This document shows, piece by piece, positions 44,730 through 57,160 of a stretch of DNA of 64,000 bases (the stretch's first letter is position 1; every line of letters begins with the position of its first letter). The notes beneath the pieces are model-generated. The model had not been told where the DNA came from, did not search any database, and saw nothing but the letters and a program-made list of their open reading frames with translations. The translations under genes were made by a program, and so were the position numbers. This DNA comes from Umbelopsis ramanniana AG (Eukaryota; Mucoromycota; Umbelopsidomycetes; Umbelopsidales; Umbelopsidaceae). The stretch spans positions 62,001-126,000 of the forward strand of contig NW_026252135.1 of the NCBI RefSeq assembly GCF_025399195.1. The letters run 5' to 3'.

Positions 44730-47700
44730 ATGCCATACTGCTCCTGGGATCAGGTGCGGCGGCAAGTCCGAAATGTTCGAGCTTCCATTCAATCTCAGGC
44801 TGCTCCATCAGCGCTTATTACTATCAAAGATTACCGGTTTGATTCCGCACACAATCGCCTCTTTTTCCTATCCAACGATGTCAGTAGTACGATTCCAACC
44901 ATGGGACATTTACGCCTGTATTCAGTGGATCTGCAAAATCTTGATGAGAGCCCATTAGGTATGACTTGAATTATTTCGCACGATTCATTGCTTACTACAA
45001 CATCTGACATGGAAAATTCTCTCCATAGACGACGCAGAACAATATCGGGCATTGCCTTGGAACAACGTCTTCTCCGACCTTTCTGCTGATCCGGACGTAA
45101 ATAGCCGTACCGTATATTGGGATACGGCGTCGATCAATCCCTTCCGTATGCATGGTATCACCTCCTACCTCATCCATGACACTAAAGTCCTTCTTTGTTG
45201 CTCTGGCACGGCCCTATTAGGTGAAATTGGCAAAGTAAGACATTGAATCACGCCAGAATATCTAGAAACCTGTCATTCTGATTTCATCCCTCATTAGGAT
45301 TCAAAACTTCGCCCCCTTAGTAGCATCCCAAGTTCGGTTTTAATGATGTCCAGAAGCATGGAGAGTCCGGCATCTCCTATATTGAGACAACATCCTCCCA
45401 TCAACTCATACAATCATGGTGATCATAACACCAAGAAACAGCAAGATAACAATACCAGATATGACATCAAATTTGGAGGTCAACATGGTGATGCCATAGC
45501 ATTTATTCGTGGTCGAGATATCTGGGTGTCCGACTTTTATGGCAATGAATGTCAGCTAACACATTGTGCAACAAGCGAAGATCCGACGCTAATGTGTGGT
45601 GTAGCAGAATTTGTGATGCAGGTACGTATATGAATAATTTTTTTAACAAGAATTGGCACACTAAGGTAGGGACTGACGTGGTTGTAGGAGGAGTTCCATC
45701 GGTTCTCGGCATATCATTGGTGTCCACCCATTGACTCCAGCTTTGAAAGTATACTGTATTTGGAAACTTCTGAGCTGGAGGTTGACATCTGCCTCATCCC
45801 AAAGTCAACAGGATTGCCATTAACGTCAATGTCTCCAGGGATTAAAGATGGAGAATTGGATCAATTTCGCTATCCAAGAACAGGATCCAAAAATGCAAAA
45901 AGCGATATTTGTATTGTTGAGTTCGATAGTACGGTTTATGGTACACCACAACGGATGATTACAAAAAGAATATCAAATCAGACATTGCTGCAAGCATTTC
46001 CTTGGATGGAGTATATTGCACGATTTGGTTGGATGCCGGACGGCAAAAGGTAACTGAGCATAGCTATAACTGCGAACCATTCAAATATGTCTAACCTACT
46101 ACTATACTCCCGTAGCATTTGGGTTCAATTGCTATCCCGACTTCAGAAGCACATGGCTCTGGTCCGAATCCCCGTCTCTCAATTTCAGTTGGACCCCATT
46201 GGCAAGTCACCTGGAGATGATTGGCTGTTAGATGTTGCGGAAATTTTGCTAGAGGAGCACAACACTTTGTGGATTAATGTCTGCGACATATTCAAATTTA
46301 TTGATACCCCTGATACCAAGCATAGACAGCAGCGTGGCCGACGACGGAAGGATACAGAGACTCAATTCATTTGGTCGTCGGAAAAAACGGGATACCGACA
46401 TATATATTTGATAACGAAATATGTTGATGAAGAAAAGCCGCACATGCACGCTATCACGTCAGGCGATTGGTGTGTACTGGATAAGCAGATAAGTGTGGAC
46501 GAGCGGCGGAAGCTGATATATTTCATGGCAAAGAAGGACACTCCACTAGAATCGCATCTATATGTTGCATCATATCATAACGACCACCTATCAAATCAAG
46601 GCAGTCCTATTGCTCGACTGACCGAACTTGGCTTCAGCCACAATATAACCATGGAAGATGATTGTTGTCGATTTGTTGACACATACTCCAGCATGAAAAC
46701 TGCACCCGTAAATATCATACGGTATATATCACATACAAGTAACGATATATTACCGACAGTCAAGGTTGGAGGCTACAGCCTTCAACCATGTTTGTCTCGC
46801 CCTTTGGAAGATGAAGGCTCAAGTCCTAACGCAATAAGAAGTTTTCAAGACACCACTTCATTTATGGAATCCGGACCCAAAGTTGGGCATTGTCCGCCAA
46901 GGTCAGCAAACTTAGATATGCTTCCCGACGATAACAGTCAAGGATTCCCCGCGATTGTTGGAGAACTCCCTATAGGTCAGATATTTAACTTTATCAACTC
47001 CGAAGGTAAATGTGAACCCTGGTTTTTTTCTTTTTTTGTGTGAAGATTGGCACTAAAAAGACTTCGCTGACCCACTAGGTGTCACCATTTATGGATGCCT
47101 TTACAAGCCGCATAACTACGTACCCGGTACCAAATACCCAACGCTTCTGAGCGTCTATGGTGGCCCTAAATCACAGCTGGTTAGCAATGACTATAAATTC
47201 CCAAGGTTGATGCGACAGTTCATGACTGTCCAGTTCGGTTTTGCCGTTCTGATAGTGGACGGGCGGGGCTCGTCCGATCGCGGGCTGGAATTCGAATCTT
47301 ATATATACAGGCGATTAGGCACAGTGGAACTTAACGATCAGCTAGAGGCTATCGACTATGTAGCCCGTGAGAAAATTGGAGCGCAACCAACCCCCGCCGG
47401 AGAACTAGCCAGCGTCATTGATATCAATCGAGTTGCAATCAATGGCTGGTCCTATGGTGGCTATTTATCGTTAATGGGACTTGCACAGTTCCCTGAAATA
47501 TTCAAGCTTGCCATAGCAGGGGCTCCAGTGACACGATGGGAATTGTACGACTCTGCCTATACTGAGCGATACTTGGGTCACATCGAAGAGAACCCGGAGG
47601 GCTATCGTCGAGGCAGCGTTATGAACTATGTCTTCAAGTTCCCTGAAAAGTGAGTCTCGTCTGTGGTATTTGTTCTGATTCTGATGATCTCGGATACTGA

Positions 47701-47921
47701 CCCAAATTAACTTCAGGGCTAATCGACTACTGATTGTACATGGCCTTATCGACGAAAATGTTCATTTCCAAAACACTGAGGAGCTGGTAACCGCTTTGAA
47801 CGAACAAGAAAAACCACATCAATTACAAGTATATCCATCCGAGCGACACGGACTTCGACACGCAAGTGTAAATGAGCATTATGAGACGCTGATGTTCTTT
47901 TGGCTGATCAATTATCTCTGA
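44730..47921 (+). CDS. dipeptidyl peptidase, S9B family, DPP8/9-like
   Basis: Predicted 928-aa prolyl dipeptidyl peptidase with seven exons: 44730-44958, 45029-45234, 45298-45621, 45688-46049, 46116-47005, 47079-47649 and 47717-47921. The N-terminal beta-propeller contains QEEFHRFSAYHWCP, the Glu-Glu pair that holds the substrate amino terminus, plus FRYPRTGSKNAKSD and EYIARFGWMPDGK. The alpha/beta-hydrolase domain has GWSYGGYLS (Ser795), IDENVHF (Asp873) and ERHGL (His905). Length, and the lack of a signal peptide or membrane segment at this start, fit cytosolic DPP8/9 rather than the membrane-anchored fungal Ste13/Dap2 type. The start is less certain: an in-frame TGA at 44715 limits extension, and a leader ATG in another frame lies at 44653. 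Confidence 0.88.
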
Positions 47922-48064
47922 CTCACCTAATTTTTTTAATTAAAACGGCTGCATCACAACCAATTTTTTCGAATTTCTAAAGAAATCCTTTTTTTGTGGG
48001 CGCGAGAGCGAATATAGGAAGAGGCGTAGAAGGGTTCTTCCACATTTTGTCCCAATTCTGAGTC

Positions 48065-50360
48065 ATGCGAGAACCTGTTGCTTCAAACAATGTTGCTTTA
48101 GCAGACCCTTTTGAACCCATCGCCATGAATGCATCCCAACTACCACCTTCCAATCCCCACATGTTCCTGGAGAACGACTTCACTTCCGCCTCATGCTCTT
48201 TTCCCCAGCAATCGACTTCATATCAAACAACGAATTTCGTACCATCTTTAGCCAACTCCAATATAATGCCACCCATTGGACCACTGCCATCAACCAAATC
48301 AGACCACCAAATGTCCGGAATGTACTCGAGTAGCGGGTTTGATATGCTCTCCGTACTTGCCCGACTTGCCAACAGGTGAGAAACGAAAAAATACCTGGTA
48401 AAATTGGATCACTACTATATACTGTTGGTTTAACATTGTGCAATTCGTATTGCAGACCGAACCCGCAAATCGACCTCGGTCCTGTCGATTTATCTTGCAG
48501 TTTTGTTGTGGCCGATGCCAGACAATACGATACACCAATCATATACGTTTCTCCCATGTTCGAGCGAATGACTCTTTACTCTGCGTCGGAGGCAATGGGA
48601 CTCAACTGCCGATTTTTACAAGCCCCTGATGGACATGTTGCCAAAGGCACAATACGATCATACACTGAAGATACATCTGTACTACATATCAAACAGCATA
48701 TGATACAGGGGAAGGAATCGCAAGCTAGCCTTGTCAATTATAAGAAAGGCGGTCAGGTACCCCGTACACTTGTGCATAGACGTGCTCCTCCTTGTGATAT
48801 TAACGAATCAACATGATTTCTAGCCTTTTGTAAACCTTGTCACCGTCATACCACTTACTTGGGATAACGATGAAATTGCATATTTTGTTGGCCTTCAAGT
48901 CGATATGGTCAGGCAACCAGAGTCGATATTAGAGCGCATGAGGAATGGAACGTATGTTGCAAATTACCATACAATTACAATCCCCCCAACAATACCATCA
49001 ACAAGTGTGTATTATCTTACGTTTCTGTAATTTTCGCCAAAGTATGATACTTACATGTGCATTCTCAACATTAGCCACAACTATAACAGAAAGCCAAGAT
49101 GCCGGCGATGGTCCTCTGGAGTACTATCGTCCTGATATTGTTGTTCCTAGCAACCAAATACCTACCCTCAACCATTACAATCAATTCGATACACCGGTTC
49201 AGCAAAAAGAACTTCCTCAAATTCAGCCTGCTAACATGATTAAGGAATCGCCATCATCACGCGCCACAAAACGCCAAAGAACTACACATGGTATCATCGA
49301 CATCCTTTTGACCAAAAAAGCAGAGACAGAATCTTTGAAGAGACAATGGAACCAAGTTGTTCTGGAGAACACCAACGCATTTGTACATGTCCTTTCCTTG
49401 AAAGGCATTTTCCTTTATTGCTCGCGGGCAACGAGCAAGATCCTTGAATACGATCCATCCGAACTCTTGGGTACATCCATCAGCAAGCTTATTCACCCTT
49501 CAGACGTCATTCCTGTTATGAGAGACCTGAAAGAATCCTCCAACTCCAAAGTACCTATCAACCTTATATACAGAATCAAACGAAAAATATCTGGTTATAT
49601 GTGGATAGAATGCCATGGACGATTAGATCTCGAACAAGGAAAAGGCAGGAAATGCGTCATTCTTTCTGGACGCGAACGTCCGGTGTATGAATTGGGACGA
49701 CAACGGGTCAGCACAGCCATCACTTCTAGCGAACACCAAGATTTCGGCGATAATGAATTCTGGGGAAAGCTTAGTGTTGACGGGTTGTTCCTTTATGTCA
49801 CCTCGTCCTCCGAGCGGGCCGTTGGCCTGAAAAGCGAAGATTTCAATGGCCTTTCTATCTTTCAAGTCACAAGACATGAGGAAGCTGCTGAAATTGCTGA
49901 TGCGCTGCAGCAAGTAAGAACGGGTGAAGCAGTCAACATACGCCATCATATTCGCAATAACGAGAACGAAGAAACATTGGTGGATACATGCTTCTATCCA
50001 GGCAACACTGCGCAAGAAAATGACCATCCACCATTCATCCTGATTCGCGTTGTCAATAGCGAAGCCGAGCCAGCTGACAGTCTAACTGTAGCTAACAAAG
50101 TCGAGTCCCTCGAAGCAGACGTTGGCTGTGGGTTTGATTCAGATTATGAAGATGGTCATGAGTCCGATCACAGTGGCGATTCCGGGTCCACGTCCGAAGA
50201 AAGTGTTGGTATACCAGAGGCTACCATCGAGGAAAATCTATTCAATGAACTGGAAACCAGTCGCAACACTAGCTGGCAATTTGAAATGCATCAAATGCGA
50301 TTAATCAACAAGCGTCTACGTGAAAAAATACATCGACTGTCGAAACGATCCACTTTGTAG
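48065..50360 (+). CDS. wc-1: White Collar-1-like LOV/PAS photoreceptor, no GATA finger
   Basis: Predicted 692-aa protein with four exons (48065-48375, 48456-48756, 48824-49004, 49075-50360). The LOV domain spans about residues 106-240 and carries GLNCRFLQ with the flavin-binding Cys155, plus INYKKGG-type and IPLTWDNDEI blocks matching WC-1. Two more PAS-like domains follow (around ENTNAFVHVLSLKGIFLYCS and GKLSVDGLFLYVTSS). A basic cluster ATKRQRTTHG could be a nuclear signal. The C-terminus ends in an acidic Ser-rich stretch and a basic helix (MRLINKRLREKIHRLSKR), with no GATA zinc finger. It would sense blue light and act with a WC-2 partner. The start is the first ATG of the frame. Confidence 0.92.
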
Positions 50361-50679
50361 AAATCGAAAGAGGCTAATGAACCCCTCCTGTTGTATAAAA
50401 ATTGAACATGTATCATGAGACTTACTACCTTCGTGTGCATCCATCTGTGAATCCTTCTAATGAACTCTATAGTAATTTTTTTTCTTTATGTAATGAATAT
50501 CTGCCACCTTTTGTAATAAAAGTAACTAAAAAATAGGCGAGAGAGAGATAATTGATTGTGATGCTGGCTGCGAAAAAGGGTTTGCTAGGAGTGTATTATG
50601 TTTTTGTTTGAAAAAATATGGTACAATGTCTGCTTGTCATATTGAAATATCACAAAATGAATATCAGATGGACGAAAAG
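50361..50679. other. convergent 3' intergenic region
   Basis: AT-rich sequence between two genes ending here, with a T run near 50477 and a short GA run near 50540. No gene is seen. Confidence 0.5.
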
Positions 50680-51605
50680 TTACTTTTGATCTGATGAAAA
50701 AATGTCTTTTGTTTCCTTTGGATTTTCTCCTATGAACGCGTTCCAAAATCGATTGGCAATGCCTTCCCGAATACCAGTGTATGCTTTGGACAAAGATGAT
50801 GCCGCTTTATCCAATTCTGCCATGGACTGGTGGATCTCAGGCTGCGAATCTTCCCAAGCCCTGTTCACCTTTTGTTCAATTGACTGTAAAGGTGCTTTCC
50901 AGTCTAGGCCCTTGACGCTTGGCTCAATGGTCTCTACCGTGGTACCGTCAGGATGTTGGACCTTTCTGATTGTCTCCGTGACTCCATTGACTGACTTTTT
51001 GATAACCGTTTCCTGAGAGCCATCTGGGAGCGAAATTGTTCTTGAAGAGGATGAAGAAAAATTCCAACTCTATCATATCATTAAGATAAACCAGTTAGTC
51101 AACGTAAATGCAGGGTTGTCTATTATTAGCCAGGAAACACTCGAGTAGCTCTTCCCCTACTTACCGATCCTTCCGTATCCCCGTTACCAAGGATAGCCGA
51201 GTCACCTTGACTTTGGAAGGCTGTATGAGTTCTGAAAAGGAGATCCAATAGCGATGTAGGGCGAGCATTGGTGGATATGACGGACTGTGAAGGCTGCTCC
51301 TGCTCAGTGATAGGTGAGCGCCAAGACCTCGGGCTCACATCTTCTCGAAGCTCCTCATTTCCCTTATCTTCTTCAAGTACAGGTTGGTCGTTTCTACGCT
51401 TTGTCTTGGCAAGTTTTCGAAAATCACTGCCATCGTCCCATGTAGGAGGACCGGCAGTTGTTTGACTGTCGTTTATTACAATGTGTCCAGATCCACCGCT
51501 CAAGACATCTTGAATGACGTTGAAAGTTCCTCCAAAAATTTGTGCTGCAAAAGCTTCGAACATGTCGAGCTCATTGTCAGGTTGATTATGATTGTCGTTG
51601 GGCAT
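50680..51605 (-). CDS. unassigned protein, possibly HAX1/Mpm1-like
   Basis: Predicted 276-aa protein with two exons (51165-51605, 50680-51069). The N-terminal part is acidic and Asn/Asp-rich. The middle has a Ser run followed by SRTISLPDGSQETVIKKSVNG and KVQHPDGTTVET, a beta-hairpin style repeat seen in HAX1 and yeast Mpm1 mitochondrial proteins. The C-terminus is helical (QSIEQKVNRAWEDSQPEI). The family call is by eye and weak. The start is also uncertain: an in-frame run without ATG extends about 20 codons upstream and may belong to an exon I could not place. No signal peptide is seen. Confidence 0.5.
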
Positions 51606-51984
51606 ATCGTTGCGGTTCAGTAGCTTGAACAAGAATTCGGATACGTATGTGAAAGTGGGTTTCTGTCTCCGCAGTCAGTGAATTTGAGACTGTTCGAATT
51701 TGCTGTCTAATGCATGTTTATCCCTGCAAATTTACCCATTTCTTGCTACAGCTGACCGTTCGATATGTACCCAACAGCTGTAATCATGAGTCTCACTGCT
51801 TCAATAACATTTTTTATTATACGATAAATAGTCACTATACGCCATAGCTAAAGTATGTTGTATCGTCGAATGGCTATGTGATTACGTACTGAGATATCAA
51901 ACGGTACAAGTTCTTTATCGACAATTGCTAATCATAGTCATCGTTTTGATTCGTTTCCTAATCATAATGGACCATTTGGGCACA
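51606..51984. other. intergenic region between two minus-strand genes
   Basis: It contains the upstream region of the 50680-51605 gene, possibly including a missing 5' exon, and the 3' UTR of the next gene. No other feature is visible. Confidence 0.4.
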
Positions 51985-52522
51985 TTAAACTTGAGAAGCA
52001 ACGGCAGCTATCTCTTGTGCCCTTTTAAAAACGGGTGAAATATCGATGTACACTTCAAATCTGTTGATCTTGCTGTCTTCTAGAGCTTTATAGAAAACAG
52101 CAAGACCTGGGATGACAATAGCCTCGCCTGATGGGTCGTTCTTCACTTTGTAGGTAACGCTTGCAACCTGATAGATCTTGTCAGGTAGAATATCAAACGA
52201 TACAACTCTACAGTGCAACTGTGAATGACCTTCAAAGGGCAAAATATGCACAGACACGTTAAAGAATTACTCACTCATGGCTCATGCTTTCCAAAACTTT
52301 CAATCGTTGGCTTTGGATCTCAATGAAAGGTCCATGGGCTTTCACAACTGGATTGTTGCCAAACTGAACAACTGCGTCCTCCGTAAAGTAGTTTTGAACA
52401 AATTCTGTGCTGTCGAGCGAGTCAGATGCGGCATGAAATCCCTGTAACCAGCGGAGTGTCTCTGCTTTTTTCTCGGGAGTATTAAGGCTGTCAGTCATGA
52501 TCTGGATACGATTTACTTTCAT
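51985..52522 (-). CDS. SnoaL/NTF2-like fold protein
   Basis: Predicted 156-aa small cytosolic protein with two exons (52275-52522, 51985-52207). The sequence looks like an NTF2-like cone: helices (LRWLQGFHAASDSLDS), then YFTEDAVVQFGNNP, and C-terminal strands (VVSFDILPDKIYQVASVTYKV, GLAVFYKALEDSKINRFEVYIDISPVF). The junction uses a GA|GTGAGT donor and a TGTAG acceptor; the nearer AG acceptors give stops or the wrong frame. The first ATG is used; an alternative is at 52496-52498. Such proteins are often isomerases, hydrolases or binding proteins. No active-site residues can be assigned. Confidence 0.65.
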
Positions 52523-53493
52523 TTTACGTACTCTATTGAAGAGTATTTATACGTTTGAACTTGCTTGCGTATTAGTCATCTGTGGCACATGCCTGCATAT
52601 TCAATTGCGTATATCCATTCCAAATCGTGAAATAAGCAAAGGCAAAGCCAGCTACACTCAGATCACATCCAATAACTCATTAACACTCACTAAAGTGCAC
52701 TCTTAATACACTACGCTAATATAATACTGAAGCCTTCGCCGAGGCCAATCGTTATGTTCCTAAGTTGGAAATGAACGGCCAGATTATATCCTTTTTTTCA
52801 TAGTAGCCAAAAAGTTTACTGGTTGGTGAACTTATTATTGACCATTTGGTGGGCACTACTGACTGATTAGAAGTATTTGGATTGGATGGCTAGCAGAGAC
52901 ATTTGTAGAGATCGCGGCTATTGCTCTGATAAACAAAACCAATGAATTTTCTAAATGGCCGCGCCCTACCCTTTTTTTTTTGTTCCTTTTAGTTACTTTC
53001 GAAGCTGGATTACTCTATGCCTTGAAACGACTATTAGCTTATAGTACAATTTTTCATGTGGTTTCTTATTATCAGATTTAGGGATTAGTAGTGAAGAACC
53101 AATCGAATTGAATCTATTAAATTCAATACTCTTCGGTGGTCCAACGAATTTTTCGGCCGATGGTCATAGTGTAGTAACTGCGGCTCAAATATTCATTTCA
53201 GTTTCAGTTTTTAGAACCAAAAAATGGCAGTATTGATGAAGCATTCTATATTTCCCAGCAATATGCTACGGCTTCTATCGCAAATAGAACTGACTGTCAA
53301 AGATGATGACGAAGTTTTTCTTTCATAATTTAGGAATTGAAAAATAAAATAAAAAAAATAAGCGCTTATCTTGGCAGCTCCAACTTGGGATTTTCAGTTT
53401 TGGCCGCAGTCAAATTGCCGTTTCGGACTCGACGGTCACATATTCAATAAAAAGCATGGACTGATTGATTACATATACCTAACACTCTTCCCA
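52523..53493. promoter_or_regulatory. divergent intergenic region, SnoaL-like gene and REI1
   Basis: This 971-bp AT-rich region separates outward-reading genes. It has T runs near 52970 and A-rich sequence near 53340-53360. Frames are short and domain-free, and I see no gene. The last in-frame stretch before the REI1 ATG starts with a non-ATG codon and looks unconserved. Confidence 0.45.
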
Positions 53494-54984
53494 ATGTCAG
53501 TACAAGTCGCAATCGCATCGGAGCCACTCGCTCCAAGATCATCCCTATACACCTGTCTAGCTTGTCAAGTTGCCTTTCATTCCTCAGAAAAGCAGAGGAA
53601 TCATTATCGTACGGAGTAAGTGCTGCTCAATATTGCCAGAGCGGTAATCTCGAAGTTAATGAACTCACCAATGACTCTCTAGCTGGCACAAGTACAATCT
53701 GAAACGTAAAGTTGCAGAACTCAATCCTATATCAGCAGAGCAGTTCGCTCAAAAAGTCCTAGGTAAGTAACCTTCAGATGAGGTCAGCATGGTAGAGTCA
53801 TGACTAATCGTATGGCTTACAGCGCAACAAGCAAGAGGACGAGAAGAGGAAGAACGCCATGACCTAGTATATGACTGTGTACTTTGCCAGTAAGTGACCT
53901 CTTGCTTAAATTTAGTTTCTTACTATACATGCAAGAGACTAACGTGTCTTTAAATAGGAAAACGTATAGATCGGAACAGGCTTTCACAAACCATGTGCAA
54001 TCTAAGAAGCACAAGGATACAGAGCTGAAGGCTGAGCAACTGCATGAGTTGCCACAATCAACAATTATCATTAATAATGGACGACTCCTACAAGACGAAG
54101 ATGACGAATCAGTTTCTGATATTCACAGCCAGGCATCTCGTATAGAACACATTGATGAGCCGGACAAGGATTGTTTATTCTGCAGACACCATGCACTTGA
54201 AATGGACGAAAATTTGAAGCATATGGAGAAAGCCCACGGTTTTTTCCTTCCTGACCCGGATTATCTCAAAGACACATCTGGATTCCTTCAACACTTGACG
54301 AACAAATTAGTACAAGAACACTTGTGTTTATACTGCAACGGCAGAGGTAGAGAATATAGAAGTTTAGAAGCTGTTCGAGCACATATGGTAAGTCAGGATG
54401 CACCTGTTATCCGTTCATGAGGCTGCAGGCACTAACACATCTCACTAGCTTGATTGCGGACACTGCAAAGTCTCATTTGAAACCGTTGGCGATTTGGAGG
54501 AAGTGATAGAATTTTATGACTATGATCTGTCAGTCATCGAAAGTGATATGGATGTTGATGAGTCATCGAAGACGAAATCTGGTCAGCCATCAGATCTTGT
54601 CGAGGCAGAACTTGTTTTGCCCAGTGGCACTCGGATAGGGCACAGAAGCTTCAATGTTTATTATCGACAGAGTCTGAGACCAGTGGATGTAAGTACACAT
54701 TCATGTAGAAATCTAGGAACTCACAATGCAATCTCTAACATTTCTTGTAGGCACGTGAGAGTGTTGCTGCCAATAGACTATTGACGCAGAATGGCGAAGG
54801 CACGGAATCACTTTCGAAATCTCAGAAAAAGCGAATGCATCAGCTCGCTATTACCGATGGATCATATTCTCCTGAACAGCAACAGTCATTATCAGCTGTC
54901 AAGCAGAGACAGAAATTCCAGTTACGAATGGGTGTGCGCAACAATGGTTTGATGAAACACTATCGTCTCCAAAACCCTGTGTAA
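53494..54984 (+). CDS. REI1: 60S ribosome biogenesis zinc-finger protein REI1/ZNF622
   Basis: Predicted 390-aa protein with six exons: 53494-53615, 53683-53762, 53823-53889, 53958-54387, 54449-54688 and 54751-54984. Four zinc-finger units are visible: CLACQVAF...H, CVLCQKTYRSEQAFTNHVQSKKH, CLFCRHH...H, and CLYCNGRG...H. The WHKYNLKRKVAELNP block after finger 1 and the C-terminal RRQ/NNGLMKHYRLQ block are family markers. REI1 joins cytoplasmic pre-60S particles and helps remove Arx1. The first ATG of the conserved frame is used; splicing creates the DWHKYNLKRK junction. The acidic stretch DEDDESVSD also matches the family. Confidence 0.92.
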
Positions 54985-55186
54985 ATGAACCCCTCCTGTA
55001 TATCCATGCTGTAACATTCATGAATAAAAAACTACAATCGGTTCTGATTGGAATGTCCATACCTGCGAATTTATCATAATTTCTGTCATCCAAGAATTTC
55101 TTTTCCTGAAAGGAATTCTTCCTTTTTCCAATTGTTCGATGTATATGCGCTCTACTGCAACTAAATTCCCTTCTTCACTGCATATT

Positions 55187-56823
55187 ATGTACAACCGGAA
55201 AAGCAATCGATCGAGCTCCAGCGTGAATAGTAATGCAAGTTCTACCGATGACCCTGAGCGGTAAGTCTCGCCCACTTTCACCCTATGACTACATCGTCCC
55301 TAATTATGGAGGTATATCCAGTGATTGTTACGGGTTCTCAAAGGTATCCCCGTACATTCCAATTCACAAGGTACAGGAGTTCGAGGCTCGATACCAGCCT
55401 ATGATGATGAACAGATTATACCAATGGGATCGACTATTACTTGATAATGGTGGAGTATGGCCCGAGCGATCCACTAGACGTATGTAGCAGAGAAGGATAA
55501 GTATTACCTTCCGATGACAACGTCCATCTCACACTTCATTAATCGACAGTCAGGCGATTTTTTCGTAAGGGGGTTCCTCGCCATTACCGAGCTGAGGTAC
55601 GCGCGTGACTCGATTTCGAAGGATCATTTTTTTTTATCATCCTCTCATGCATTACTGGGACAGGCGTGGCTCCACTACAGTGGTGCCAAAGTGTTGATGG
55701 ATAAGAACCCTCAATTGTACCGATCGCTAGTCAAGTCAGCAGAAATGATGGGAAGGCATAATGAATACATGAACATCATTGAGCAAGGTGAGAAAGAGGT
55801 GTTTGTACATAGTTTCAACACACCTTGGTCCTAAACTTGTGACATATGGCATGCCCTACTGCGACTTTCCGTAGATCTTCATCGCACATTTCCGGACAAC
55901 GAGCATTTTCGCTGCACTAATCCAGAGACTCACCGCTACGCCTGCTATTCCGTAGCATGCATGCCAAAGATCCACGGTTTGCGTCGAGTTCTTCTCGCAT
56001 TGAGCATATATACTCCTTCCATTGGCTACTGCCAATCCCTCAATTTCATCGCCGCACTGTTGTTACTATGCACGGAAAACGAAGAGCATACATTCTGGAT
56101 CATGGTGGCTACGACATCGAACATTCTTCCACCTTCTACTTATGACGCCACCATGGAAGATGCCACTGTAGATCAGTTAACGCTTCTATGGCTGATATTT
56201 GACAGGTATCCTGCTATATGGTCGAGGATCAGCAACGATGTTCCGTTTTGGGAATTAGAACAAAAGGAGCGGCCACCACCATCGGCTTTGGTTACCACGC
56301 ACTGGTTTCTGACGCTATTTTCCAACGTACTGCCTATCGAGGTACGTATTGCCATCAAGCATCCAGCGCAGCTTTGTACAGATGATAAACATGTTTCTAT
56401 CTGCAGTCAGTGTTCCGTGTATGGGATACCTTTTTCTAGTGAGTGTAACGATCAATATGAACACAAGTGATTATTGCCTTATTCATTTTTATTTCCAGTG
56501 AAGGGCATACGGTGTTGTTCAGGATGGCCCTTGCGCTGCTTGAAATTAATTCACCCGCGCTGCTGAACGCAGAAGACAGTATGGAAGTGTTTCAAATAAT
56601 GCAGAGTTTACCCAAGCAAGCCATCGATTGCAACCATCTGCTTGATGTGAGTGAGTCTGCCACCATTATTGAATGCCTATCTCCGCGTATATTGACAGTG
56701 TATTTATAGACGGCGTTCGCGCGTAGGAAAAATCCATCATACATAACAGACGAAGAGATCCAACACCGAGTTTATGTGATCCGTGAACGACGCAAGAGAC
56801 GTGATAGTGAAGTGAACAGATAG
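55187..56823 (+). CDS. TBC-domain Rab GTPase-activating protein
   Basis: Predicted 387-aa protein with eight exons: 55187-55260, 55322-55479, 55550-55596, 55664-55787, 55875-56341, 56407-56438, 56499-56646 and 56710-56823. The dual-finger catalytic residues are visible: Arg138 in IEQDLHR and Gln188 in GYCQSLNF. DCYGF near the N-terminus, RKGVPRHYRAEAW and VWDTFFYEG are other TBC markers. The Arg and Gln together accelerate Rab GTP hydrolysis, probably at endomembranes. An in-frame ATG at 55139 could add 16 residues. Exon 6 is 32 nt. The last 40 residues are basic and charged. The specific Rab cannot be told. Confidence 0.88.
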
Positions 56824-57160
56824 GAACTGGTCTTTTTTTTTTTTTTGGTTGGTTGGTTCATAAATGCGGGTAGTTCCTTTTTGGAATGTGCTACTTTTGC
56901 AATAAATACATTGCGTTACATACGATACTTTGAAAAAGGAGAGAGAGAGAGAAATTGTACTAGGTGCAAATATGGTTTCTTTTCGGAAACGATGTTGTTT
57001 CAAGTATTCACAACTGAGTGAAACAGTAAACGAAGTGGACATTATGCGTGGTCACGCAGGTTTAAGGTAATGAACTGTACAAGGGGCGGGACGATGTAAA
57101 GGAAGATTCCGTTGGGAATGGGGTGGGTATCGAAAAGGGGGTTGAGACGTGTGGTGATGT
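56824..57160. other. convergent 3' intergenic region
   Basis: It has a long T run near 56831, a GGTTGGTTGGTT micro-repeat and a GA-rich run near 56938. It holds the 3' ends of the TBC gene and the secreted acidic protein gene. No gene is seen. Confidence 0.5.

Noticed and set aside
55233-55487. An intronless start for the TBC gene at ATG 55233
   Set aside because: It loses the DCYGF motif frame; splicing 55260 to 55322 from the ATG at 55187 restores it.
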